Source of the DNA: Coenobita brevimanus
Lineage: Eukaryota > Arthropoda > Malacostraca > Decapoda > Coenobitidae
Length of the DNA stretch: 64,000 nucleotides
Direction of reading: 5' to 3'
NCBI GenBank assembly: GCA_032717465.1
Contig: CM064691.1
Location: 3,003,315-3,067,314 of the forward strand
This document shows positions 44,309-53,654 of the stretch, piece after piece (position 1 is the stretch's first letter; each line of letters starts with the position of its first letter). The notes under the pieces are model-generated. The model worked only from the letters and a program-made list of their open reading frames with translations. It was not told where the DNA came from and did no database searches. Both the position numbers and the translations under genes were made by a program.

Positions 44309-44309
44309 G
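44256..44309. repeat. (CAT)n microsatellite
   Basis: About 18 CAT units. Confidence 0.96.
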
Positions 44310-44604
44310 ACCCTTTTTTCCTATGATTGAGTTCAGAATGAATAATTTGTAACAGAATATTAATAAAATATATTTCTATGGAAGTAATACCACGATATAT
44401 TGATCTTAAAAATGGCAGAGGTAGAGCAAAAGCAGTCATAAACCACGTATAATTAAAAGAAAGAAAATAGACACAAAGGAAACCGTTTCTTCGGTGATTT
44501 TCCCAGAACCTACACTTTCTGATCTTACTTGTGACATACTGACAACGAATCGAATGCAGGAGACGAGCATCAACAATATACATAGAGTGTGAAGAGACTT
44601 ACTA

Positions 44605-45010
44605 GTTCGTGGCCTTGACTATCTAGGCTACTGTACCGTGGGTCTAACTACACCCTGTTATCATACCCGTAATTTTAACCAAGTCTGCTGCAAGAGTCCA
44701 GGTCAACTTTTTGCATGACTTGGAACCCAGCGGATGTTTACGGTACCCATAATCTTTACCATGTTCCGGAGAATATTATCGGTCTTGGGTGATATGGTGT
44801 GGTGTGTGGGAGTGGAGCGTGGTGTGGTGTGGTGCGTGGTCGTGGGGTATGGGTAATTGTGCTGTGGTTGGTGATGTGGTGTGTGGTGGCGTGGTTTGCG
44901 TGTGTGTGCTAGTGTGGTGACTGAGGTGCAATGAGGTGCGGTTCGTGGTGGTGTGTAGTGTGGTTGGATGTGACGGGATATGACTTGTGTTCAGGAAAAG
45001 CGATGAGAGA
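44605..45010. repeat. Module: unique head plus GTGTGG-rich minisatellite, copy 2
   Basis: GGCCTTGACTATCTAGGCTACT...ACCGTGGGTC and ACCCATAATCTTTACCAT match the head at 37858-38010. A GTGTGG tract follows (44790-44970), then GGGATATGACTTGTGTTCAGG. Confidence 0.65.
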
Positions 45011-45139
45011 GGAATAGGTAAATTTTTAGGTGTTTATAAGCGTCTTAAAACATTTCTCTCACAATTGACGATGCTTGTAAGTATGTAAGAAAGGGACCTA
45101 CCTGTATAAGTGATCAAGTTGTAGTGTAGTAGTATTGTC

Positions 45140-45330
45140 TAAGAGCTTGGATCCGGATTGGTCCAAAAGTGGTGAAAAGGTAAGGATCAGGAAAAGGACT
45201 GGCCTATTCTTTGTTAAAACAATGGGTCAGAGTCACGGTCACATGGCTAGGTCAAGTTAGATAGTTTTCATCCGATTTAGACCAAAGTTGGTGGAAGTGT
45301 TCAGGACAAGGCAAGAACATTATAAAAAAA
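45140..45330. repeat. Tandem dimer repeat (about 125-bp period)
   Basis: GATCCGGATTGGTCCAAAAG and CATCCGATTTAGACCAAAG begin two diverged units. Each continues GGTG...GG(A/T)...AGGAAAAG or AGGACAAGG. The unit type is unassigned. Confidence 0.5.
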
Positions 45331-45557
45331 AAATGAAGTGAAGGTAATGGTAATATGCATATTTGACTATGTTTAGTGTTAAAAAAAAAAAAAAGTGTCC
45401 TCAATAGCACAGCATGACTTCATACGTGAAGTTAGTCCTGTATGAAGTTCATATTGACAAGTGAAAATAAGCTGCAAGAGAATTACAAACATTCGGTTAC
45501 ATGGGGACGCACAGAAGTTTCTGCAGTAATGTCACATCTAATATACTATAGCCCTAG

Positions 45558-45558
<1 letters not shown>

Positions 45559-45596
<38 letters not shown>
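45559..45596. repeat. (GT)n microsatellite
   Basis: About 18 GT units. Confidence 0.95.
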
Positions 45597-45598
<2 letters not shown>

Positions 45599-45599
45599 G

Positions 45600-46250
45600 G
45601 GCAGCCGAAACTACACATTCAAATCGCACCAAAATTGGCACAAAAATCGCAAAAAATTCGCTGATGTGAAAGAACATGGTCCCATCACGATTGAAAAACT
45701 TCTGCTATATTTAATGAGCGATCACATTTTGACCAAAAAACGCCGCTTCAGGAGCCAGGCATAGGATCTCCGTAGAATTTTTGCCCATAGGTACAACTAA
45801 AATAAAGTATAGCAGCGCGAGAGCCCTTCGCAGGAGCAAGTACGAGGGGGCCCCCTCGCACTTATCACTAAAGAATGTTTAGACTATCGGTTAGGTGTTT
45901 CCACGTTCTCCCACAATTTAGCACCATACCAAGTAGTGTTTTTCTTATTACATAATTTAATTTACTGTTATAATTTTATAACTAAGTTATCTTCACTTGA
46001 AACCATTTTCTGCTGTTCAGTACTAGGTCACAAGTTTTCACTACTAATACACGCACTAAATGTCACTAGGTACGACCAGTTTTAAAGTACTCTGGTGATT
46101 TTATTAATCTCGTTCCAACTCAGAAATCATGTAGTTTTATGTATTTTTGTCCAACACATCAATGGAACTACACACACAGCAATAAAAATAACTAACAAGG
46201 AAACAATCACATTAATATATAAAAGTTTCAGATGTGTGAAAGCAAATAGA
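45600..46250. other. Intergenic stretch with one GC palindrome
   Basis: CGAGGGGGCCCCCTCG, a perfect 16-bp palindrome, lies near 45843-45858. No gene recognised. Confidence 0.45.
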
Positions 46251-46254
46251 ATAA

Positions 46255-46390
46255 TGACATGGAGGGCAGGAAGCGACAGGGACAGATTTGATAACACAAT
46301 TCCTGAGGAGGTTACATGGAGATGATTTGTTTGTGGCCACCCACTACGGAACTGAGACGTCTTGCACTAGATAGCGATAGAGATTAATAG
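46255..46390 (+). mobile_element. RTE-like LINE terminal fragment
   Basis: The ending PEEVTWR-FVCGHPLRN-DVLH, followed by TAGATAGCGATAGAG, parallels DRATWRRFVCGHPLRDYRVWQ of the 52525 copy. Strongly diverged. Confidence 0.6.
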
Positions 46391-46944
46391 AAACGCGGTA
46401 CATAATAGCATAATAAGAACCATTAGTATGAAACAAGGATGATATCTACTTAATGTGCAAACAGTACTGGATATGATATTGATAAATGCTACATTGACTA
46501 TTGATAAAATTATATACTTGACAGGGGTTATACAGGAATTACAGCAGCATTGTGAGAGGGTAACAGCATAGAATAAAATATGAGTATTGTTCACGGAGTT
46601 AGATTGGCGTCCACTCGCCTGATACAAAACAACAAAGTGGAGTATTCAGTGGGTTTGTTTTTTGTCAATCTAATCTCACTGAACTTCTCCTTTTTAATAT
46701 CAGTTGCAAGTTTCGTTCCTCTCACTTTCACATTGAAGGAGAGACAAAAATTTTACTCGTCACACATTTCCGCAGCGGTTTTCTGCATATTTCTTAACAC
46801 CATTTCCTCCTTGATGTATTCTGTATGCACTTAAATATTACCTGGCCTGTTTTTTTTTTTTTTTTTAAGTAGTTTGCACTGTCTTGTTATCTTATGCTGT
46901 AACTTAAATTCATGTGATCATTTCTCCATATAACTAACATAACA

Positions 46945-46948
<4 letters not shown>

Positions 46949-47039
<91 letters not shown>
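46949..47039. repeat. (GA)n microsatellite
   Basis: About 45 GA units, the longest GA tract in the window. Confidence 0.97.
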
Positions 47040-47043
<4 letters not shown>

Positions 47044-47870
47044 ATGGTGAATAAAAATCCTGCTGGAGTGAAGGTAACAAGAGGCAATACGTATAAAATG
47101 AGGGCTTAAAAGGAAGGTGACACCGAAAATGAGATGTCTGGACTATCGTATATATACAAGGAACAACTGTAATAGGAAAAATATTAAAGAAGAATTTAGA
47201 AGAATGAAGGTTAGACGACCACGAATGTAAGAGATCAAACGGTCATAATATTATAGTCAAGTGGCATATTGTGGTAAGGCAGAAGATGGCATTTAGAGGA
47301 CGAGAAGAGGGTAGATTGTCACTGCGAAATAGAGGGCAGGGAATTAGGTGGAAGAGGTGAGAATGACTGCAGGGCAAACATAGAGTACTGAAAAGAAAAG
47401 AAAAGAAGTTATGTCTAGTACAGGATAGTATACTCTTGGGAGAGGGAAAAACAAGAGAAATAGAATTAAGATTAAAGAGAGAGTGAGCTCATTGTAAAAT
47501 CAAATGAAACGTGACATTGCGACAAGATCTATGGTAACATGACTATTGATAATTTTTTTACTTGTAACATAAATTGTTGGATATCAGTTCCTTAAGACAT
47601 TCAAAAATTGTAAAATGGCATCGGTATTTCACTCATATACTTAGTAATATTAGCCTACCTAGTAACAGGGGTGCAACAACATATGTAATAACACTAGCTC
47701 AATAACACTAGCTCAGTACAAAGATGAATGATATGGAACAAGGCTATTTAACATCCAAAGTTGGGCCATGGAGAACCAACATAAGAGAACCAACATAATT
47801 CAGATTGTTTACACACTACATAATATCTTGTTTATAAAATGCTAAATTAACGGCCAGGTAGAAGAGATAA
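47040..47870. other. Purine-rich intergenic stretch, nothing recognised
   Basis: One short duplication (AATAACACTAGCTCA twice at about 47689-47717). It may include the 3' end of the gypsy-type remnant that follows. Confidence 0.45.
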
Positions 47871-47879
47871 TCATGAAGA

Positions 47880-49403
47880 GGACATGGTTGTGATTATATG
47901 GCACAAATGATGTTGTTTGGGTGAGAGACAAGAAACCAGAGAATTGTGCGTCGAACGTAACTTGGAACGATAGTCATTAATAGCAGGGGAAGGTAGCAGT
48001 GTCTCAGAATAAGAAGGGAAATCTGAAGGAGTGTCAGAAGAAGAAGAAGAAGCATTTCTGGGTTGGGAAGATGAGGCGTCTCCAAGTGATTCCTTCACTG
48101 ATGCCTTCTCCAACACAATGTCTCTCGGTGCAAGCTTAAGGTCATCGATATGCACCCATTTGTTCGCGGTATTAGAAAGATCCTTTATTTAAAATTTGTT
48201 GCCTTTACGAGAGATGACACGGAAAGGGCCCAGGAATTTACTGTCAAGTTTTGATACACGCTCGTGGTCCAGGGCAAAAACTAAGTCACCTACTTGGATG
48301 GTAACATCGGAGGCAGCTGCGTGTTGCTTACGTACCATTTCTGCATTTGAGAGGAGCATAGTATCGTAAATGTACTTATGAATTTTCTGAAAATTTGCGA
48401 GGTGAACTTTGACATAATCATCGTGATTTTAGACCGGATCAGGCCTGGACTGCAACAAAGAATCAGGTAGCCTTTTGTCAAAGCCACAGATGACAAAGAA
48501 TGGAGTTTCACCAATTGACTTATTCAGTGATCCATTAATTGATGCAGCCACCTGCGGAATCCACTCATCCCAGGTGGAACTCTGATCCTCTACCATGTGA
48601 TGTAGGCACTCTAATGTTTTCCTGTTCTGGCGTTCCACGAGGCCATTAGGGGCTGGATAATGGGGAACAACATTACACTTACTAATTCCATATTGAGGGT
48701 AAATTTCTTCCATCACTGAATTGGTGAACTCTGACCCGTTATATGTTATAATGACTTCTGGAGTTGTGAAAGGACAAATGACTGAATTAATAAAGGCATG
48801 GGCAACGGTACTGGCAGATTTTTCAAGCAGCAGAACCAGTATTACGAATCAGGAGAAATGTTCGACTGCCACTAAAAGATAGACTAAGCCAGATTCCGTA
48901 CGTGAGAATTTCAGATCAAGGGAGACAGTTTGCCAAGGCCTTGATGGTACAGGGTATTGCAATATGGGTGCAGGCTGACCAGTAGTTCCTTTATTGCGAG
49001 TACAAGATAGACATGCATCTCAGTGAGCTTCTACATCCTTTCGCTGGTGTGTCACATGAGGTCTGTCATGATTTAATTGGAGGGCAGCAGGAATTAAGTC
49101 TGTTGGGACCATTAAGATTGCCTAACTTCGCGACGAGACACATCGCTATCTGTGAGCACTGCTTTTTAGTAAAGTCATTAAAGAGGAAGAAATCAGACAC
49201 AGGAACTGGAAAGAATCATCATCAGACTCAAGGAAGTATATGACCTGAGACCATAAAGGGTAAACACGTTGGAGCCCATGAAATGTGTCATAAATGAATG
49301 CCAATACATCACAACCAGCCGTGACTGTGGCAACATAACGAAAAAGAGCATCTGCCACAACATTTAACTTTCCAAGAAAATTCAAACGTTGGATTATAGT
49401 CAT
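47880..49403 (-). mobile_element. Ty3/gypsy-type retrotransposon pol remnant (RNase H end, integrase)
   Basis: On the minus strand from 49403: the end of RNase H and its linker (LNFLGKLNVVADALFRY, with ADALSR changed to ADALFR). Next is the zinc-linked integrase N-terminus (CLSCTRNKGTTG) and the integrase core (SLDLKFSRTESGLVYLLV, then IITYNGSEFTN, then PNGLVERQNRKTLECL). The C-terminal part (NKSIGETPFFVICGFDKRLP, VGDLVFALDHERV, LDSKFLGPFRVI) follows. The second catalytic Asp (normally TDNG) reads Tyr at about 48745, and stops occur near 48190 and 48430, so it is inactive. LTRs were not identified. Confidence 0.82.
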
Positions 49404-49429
49404 TCATGATAACTGTCCAACATGCAAGG

Positions 49430-49855
49430 TGACCAGTAAGATTGCCTCCTCGAAACAGGTCGGAATGAGGAAAGTGGCCTCTCTGGATATGAACAGGGTA
49501 ACCGTAGCTGATGTCATGTCCTCAGTTCCGTCGGGGAAGATAGTGTCCAATGTTGGGAGTCTGTTGTGTGTGTCATATTTGTTTCTTGGAGGAGTGCTAT
49601 ATGTATGTTGTGGCCGTGAAGGAACTGTTCTATTTCTGATGATTTTTAGGTAAGTCTATCAGCGTTGAACTGTAATATGTTTAAGCATGTTTGAGGCAAT
49701 GTGCGTCGGGTGTATGTCTGTGCTGTAGGTGTAGTGCTTTTGAGCAGGGGCTGAGTTTGATGTCTTTGGTTGTGTGAGTGAGGGGGTTGTTGGAGGAGGT
49801 GGGGAGATTTATGTTTGGTGTGACAGGAGGGGGTGTTAGTGGATGTGTGCACCTG
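49430..49855 (-). mobile_element. Jockey-type LINE endonuclease N-terminal fragment
   Basis: The minus strand reads a Pro/His/Thr-rich leader, then CLNILQFNADRLT, EIEQFLHGHNIHIALLQETN and MTHTTDSQHW. This is the start of an APE-type endonuclease (N of FNA, E of QET). It abuts the gypsy-type remnant and may belong to the same family as the RT at 30955-32580. Confidence 0.72.
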
Positions 49856-49859
49856 TCAC

Positions 49860-50225
49860 AGACTCATGTGCCATGTTATTATCTGGCATCTGTCAGTATA
49901 GTGCATGTGATGTGATTCCATTCTCTTCAAGAAGTGCATTTGCCTTGCATTTGTGATGTGTAGGGAGCAAATTGGGCATATACTGTATATTGTGTTTGTG
50001 GCCCCACATTTTTCTTATTGTACCCAGCTAATGTGAGTAGCAGGAAAATGGCTGCCACATAGTCATTTCCTTTAGTGTAAAAAATAGCGTAGAGAGCGGC
50101 TGTCCCCACAGGGGACAAGAAGTCTTGCCAGGCTGTACTGGGGTCTCCTCACAGGATGCAGGGTAGCATGAGGAGTTGCATTATGTGTCTGTCAGCTCAA
50201 TGCATGAGTGACACCACGGGAACGC
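49860..50225. other. Intergenic stretch, nothing recognised
   Basis: Only motif-free short frames. Confidence 0.4.
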
Positions 50226-50235
50226 TCCTCTTGTA

Positions 50236-50850
50236 ATGTCGGGACTCCATATTATAATAATGCAACTTATAATAGATAGCGTAACAGATAGTAACACCAG
50301 TCTCTTCGGAGGCGTGGGTTCGAATACCACTGCTACCACCAAAAATAATATGTGAGTCTGAGACTGATTAAGTAGTAGTAACAGCTGAGTAAATATGTGA
50401 GGGAGTAACTTTGTTCATATGTAGTCGGTGACAGGAGGAGTTAAAGATGGATACTGGGTCTTGATTGTAGTTTATCTTCAAAGGGCAAGTTTAAGTTGAA
50501 CACGGTGTGTATTACACAGGAACTTATATATTCTAGGTAAGTTCTCGCTGGACCCCTCTTCTCTTTACCACCTCTCGCTTCTGTAGCTGCCCCCTTCTGA
50601 CTCTACTTCTTCCTTCCTTCTCTAGGAGGGCTTGTGTCACGTGTACAACCCGTATGTACGGGCTCTAGAAACTTGTGTGTGTCTGTATGTATGTAGCGCT
50701 TCTGTTGCCCTCTGGCATTCTTTTGCTTAACTCTTGCTGACATATTTCCTGTTCCCACACCTAGCTTTACTGGTGTTCCTATCTATTATGCTATCTATTA
50801 TGAGTTGTATTATTATAATATGGAGTTCTGACACTCCTCATTGCCCATTT
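50236..50850. mobile_element. MITE-like element (about 615 bp) containing half a tRNA-Leu
   Basis: The roughly 65-bp ends, GTC(G/A)G(G/A)ACTCCATATTATAATAAT...AATAGATAGC...AACACCAG, are at 50238-50300 and inverted at 50774-50832. Imperfect CTCCTC(A)TTG is present outside both ends (50225-50233, about 50834-50843) and may be a target duplication. The interior carries the tRNA-Leu piece at 50297-50338. No ORF. Confidence 0.78.
50297..50338 (+). other. tRNA-Leu 3'-half pseudogene
   Basis: CCAG, variable arm TCTCTTCGGAGG, T-arm GTGGGTTCGAATACCAC and acceptor end TGCTACCA match the 3' half of a eukaryotic tRNA-Leu from memory. One T-stem base is changed (AATACC for AATCCC). The D-arm and anticodon arm are absent, so no tRNA is made. 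Confidence 0.7.
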
Positions 50851-50879
50851 TCTTAGGTTAAAACAAAAAAAAGCCGTGC

Positions 50880-51400
50880 ATACCATCGTTGCCGTGCTGT
50901 GCCTAAAATCTGGTACAAGTGGAGGTCTAACACAATAAAATTTCATTTTCCCCGAAAAAAAAAAAAAAATGTGGATACCAACGTTGACTGGGACCCTAGA
51001 ACCCTTCCTCTGGAGGGGAAGTTGGCCCTGGGGTGTTCTGTCCTCGCTAAAATATGATCCAGATGAAGGTTTGCCACTGCAAAGTTTCGTGTTCCTGAGT
51101 CGAAAACTTTAGCATTGTTACTCTCGGGGCCGCCACCCTTTGCGTGGGGGGTGCAAGAATTTAACCCTGCCTAAAACCTGCTCCAGATGAAGGTCTATCA
51201 TTGTTTAAAATTTTGCATTTGTAAGGAAAGAAAAATTATGACCGAGAATAATGGTACTGGCTGGGACCCCTAAGTACTACGGTACCCATTTCCATGGGGG
51301 GCAGCCTTTGGGGGTTTCATCCTGCCTTATAACCTGGCGTGGTTAGAGGCCTACACTGTGCTATATTTCGTTTCCCTGCACCCCCGCCCCCCAAGAAAAA
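50880..51400. repeat. Degenerate satellite-like tandem array, orientation 2
   Basis: Units start near 50911, 51042, 51168 and 51321 (spacing 126-153 bp), each with CTAAAAT/CCTGCTCCAGATGAAGG or CTTATAACCTGGCGTGG followed by TTTCGTTTCC-like ends. The family is the same as 10925-11790. Confidence 0.65.
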
Positions 51401-51765
51401 AAGGCCTGGAGCCCTTTCTTAAAAAAAAAGGACAGTAACTGAGTGGATGAGTCAGTGAAACAGTTAGGGGCAAGTGGTGTTTCCGGATGTCCCTGTGGGT
51501 GCAGCGAAAATGTAGCTAAAAATCTGATCACTGGAGGTTTTGTAATAATACGCACTTTGGCCTGTAGCTGAAGTTAGTGCCTCTTGCGTTTTTTAATGCA
51601 GGAAGTACAGTATGTTTATTTGCTAAGGTCAACGGTCATAATCTCAGACGAAATATATAAATGTACTTCCAGATTTACGTGACTATTGACTGATGTATTT
51701 GGAGTGAAATAAACAGAGAAAACAGCAAGATGGGTAATTAGATTCAGTACATAAGAGGGATTTCA

Positions 51766-51771
51766 TTTATT
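51766..51771 (-). terminator. Polyadenylation signal AATAAA of gene D
   Basis: The minus strand reads TTCAATAAATGAAATCCC about 147 nt after the stop codon. A second AATAAA overlaps the stop codon itself (51913-51918) and is probably too close to the coding end. Confidence 0.65.
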
Positions 51772-51917
51772 GAAAGAGGTTAATTATTTTACAATAAATA
51801 GAGATGAAGTCATGGGGTTGTAGTGCGAGGAGGTGGATCAGATCAGTATGTCGGCGTTGGTATTCGTGCACTTCCAGTGACTCGTTCATTCCGTTGTCGG
51901 TAGTTCCTTGGATTTAT

Positions 51918-53210
51918 TTACTTGGACTCGTCGGAGCCGTAGCTGCGGTGCTCGAAGGAGGCTGACTCGTAGGAGTCTGGGTAACGAGCCTCACCCTCGT
52001 ACTGGACGTCAGCGATGTAGCCAGCGTCACCGTCCACTTGGTAGGCGACCTGCTGCAGGCGACCGTCGGGCAGGTGCACGTAGTACGACCCCTGGGTGTT
52101 GTCGCCATCACGACCCTCCTGGTGACCGAAGTCGTTGCCGGAGGAGTCGTCTTTCACGGCCCAGTTGAAGTCGTACCTGGCCTCACCGGACTCGTAGGAC
52201 TCGAATGACTGTCGGTGGAAAAAAACCACAGTATTACGGATGACTACAGAAATGCTTAGTCGGGTTATAAAGACAATTCTTCCTCTTTATATAAGGTTGA
52301 AATGGACATACAGATAGAGTTAGAATTAAAAATAGAGAACAGAACTAAATTAGAATACAGTGAATGAAAGATAAGTGAAACCAGAATGAATAAACGCATA
52401 CAATACCCTAGTGACTCACCGCTGATTCGCCGTACAATTCACGGCTATCAGCGGCGACCAGGGCAGCCAGGCCCAGCAGGATGAGGATCTGCACACGGGA
52501 AGAAGGAATATATTACTCACTGATTAATTTAACTAAGAGCCTGTGGAGTCACATGGAGAGACAGAGTGACAAATGAGGAAATGAAGGAGCGTTGTGGTGT
52601 GGATGTTGATGTGATAGGAAGCGTTAGGAGAAACACACTGAGGTGGTTTGGCCATGTTGAGAGGATGGAGAGTATGTGATTGAGGTGGAGGAGGGGGAGA
52701 GGGAGGGGGAGGCCAAGGATGAGACGGAGGAATGGAGTGGAGAGGTATATGAGAGAGGGGGGTGTGAGTTGGGAGCAGGGCAATGAAATGGCGGGGGACA
52801 GGGCGACATGGAGGAGATTTGTTTGTGGCCACCCCTTACGGGATTACCGCGTCTGGCAATAGACAGATAGATAGATAAAACAATGAAGTATTTTCGGTTG
52901 GGACTTCCTGTGAATGCTTTCGTTTATCTATTCATTGAGCTGCCAGTGGAGTAGAGATGAACTATATTCCATTTAACCATTTGCACTGGACGGAGTATTA
53001 GAAGTCACAGTTTTATCTATTTATGTAACACCAAAGTATTCTCCTGATTTACTCTGAACCGTTTTTCTAGATAACCACTCCAGCTACGAGACCATCTGTT
53101 GTTTTTCCTATATGGTTACTCTCACTGGGTTATATCAGGCCTGAGAGGCACTTATCGTAATAAACGACTGCTTCTTCATGGACACTGTTCATCCGCACCT
53201 TGGCGTTCAT
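51918..53210 (-). CDS. Cuticle protein D, RR-type chitin-binding (123 aa, 3 exons)
   Basis: Secreted chitin-binding cuticle protein. Minus-strand exons are 53199-53210 (MNAK), 52420-52488 (ILILLGLAALVAADSRELYGESA) and 51918-52208 (96 codons plus TAA). Introns are phase 0, with donors GTGCGG and GTGAGT. Exon 3 starts SFESYESGEARYDFNW. The RR core has VKDDSSGNDFGHQEGRDGDN, GSYYVHLPDGRLQQV and VDGDAGYIADVQYEGEA, and the tail is short, ending YGSDESK. It is nearly identical to gene E (four residue differences by my reading: N2S and three in exon 3). Intron 1 holds an RTE-like LINE end in the opposite orientation. The TATA box is 61 bp upstream. Confidence 0.94.
52525..52880 (+). mobile_element. 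RTE-like LINE, C-terminal fragment within gene D intron 1
   Basis: GACGVTWRDRVTNEEMKERC, GSVRRNTLRWFGHVERMES and, after a stop and frame change, MRWRRGRGRGRPRMRRRNG...ATWRRFVCGHPLRDYRVWQ ending in TAG within the CAATAGACAGATAGATAG tail. It is the best-kept terminal copy here. It shows that the ORF runs to the very end of the element. Confidence 0.82.
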
Positions 53211-53270
53211 TGTGTTGTGAGCCAGTGTGAGGACGTACCGTAACTGAGATGGCAGCAGTCCTGGATTCAA

Positions 53271-53278
53271 TATATATA
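53271..53278 (-). promoter_or_regulatory. TATA box of gene D
   Basis: The minus strand reads GGGTATATATATTG, 61 bp before the ATG. GACGTACCGTAACTGAG just downstream is shared with gene E. Confidence 0.75.
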
Positions 53279-53468
53279 CCCTCATCGAACAGCTCTCACC
53301 TCACCAACCCTATTTCATAATCTGCCTCGATACCCTTCATCCCTGTCTGCTTTGCCTTCATGCAAGAAGCACTGGCATGCATAATATTGCGAAATGTTTT
53401 CATTAGAATGAGACCAAATAATTTCTCTTCAGCAGAGTTTTAAACATTTACATGAAAATGACCAATGG

Positions 53469-53470
<2 letters not shown>

Positions 53471-53526
<56 letters not shown>

Positions 53527-53535
53527 CCTCTCTAT
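53471..53535. repeat. (TC)n microsatellite upstream of gene D
   Basis: About 25 TC units plus variants, about 260 bp upstream of the D ATG. Confidence 0.95.
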
Positions 53536-53654
53536 CAGATTGTTCCTTTGCCAAACACTGGCTTCATATATCAGCTAAACTTGTTTACGGCCTAGAAATG
53601 AAAAACGACTTTGTATTTTTTTAAAATTAATATCATGGAGGAAGCGATCATGTC

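Noticed and set aside
45843..45858. CGAGGGGGCCCCCTCG palindrome as a regulatory site
   Set aside because: Single occurrence in a stretch without genes; nothing supports a function.
50297..50338. Functional tRNA-Leu gene
   Set aside because: Only the 3' half is present; the acceptor 5' strand, D-arm and anticodon arm are missing.
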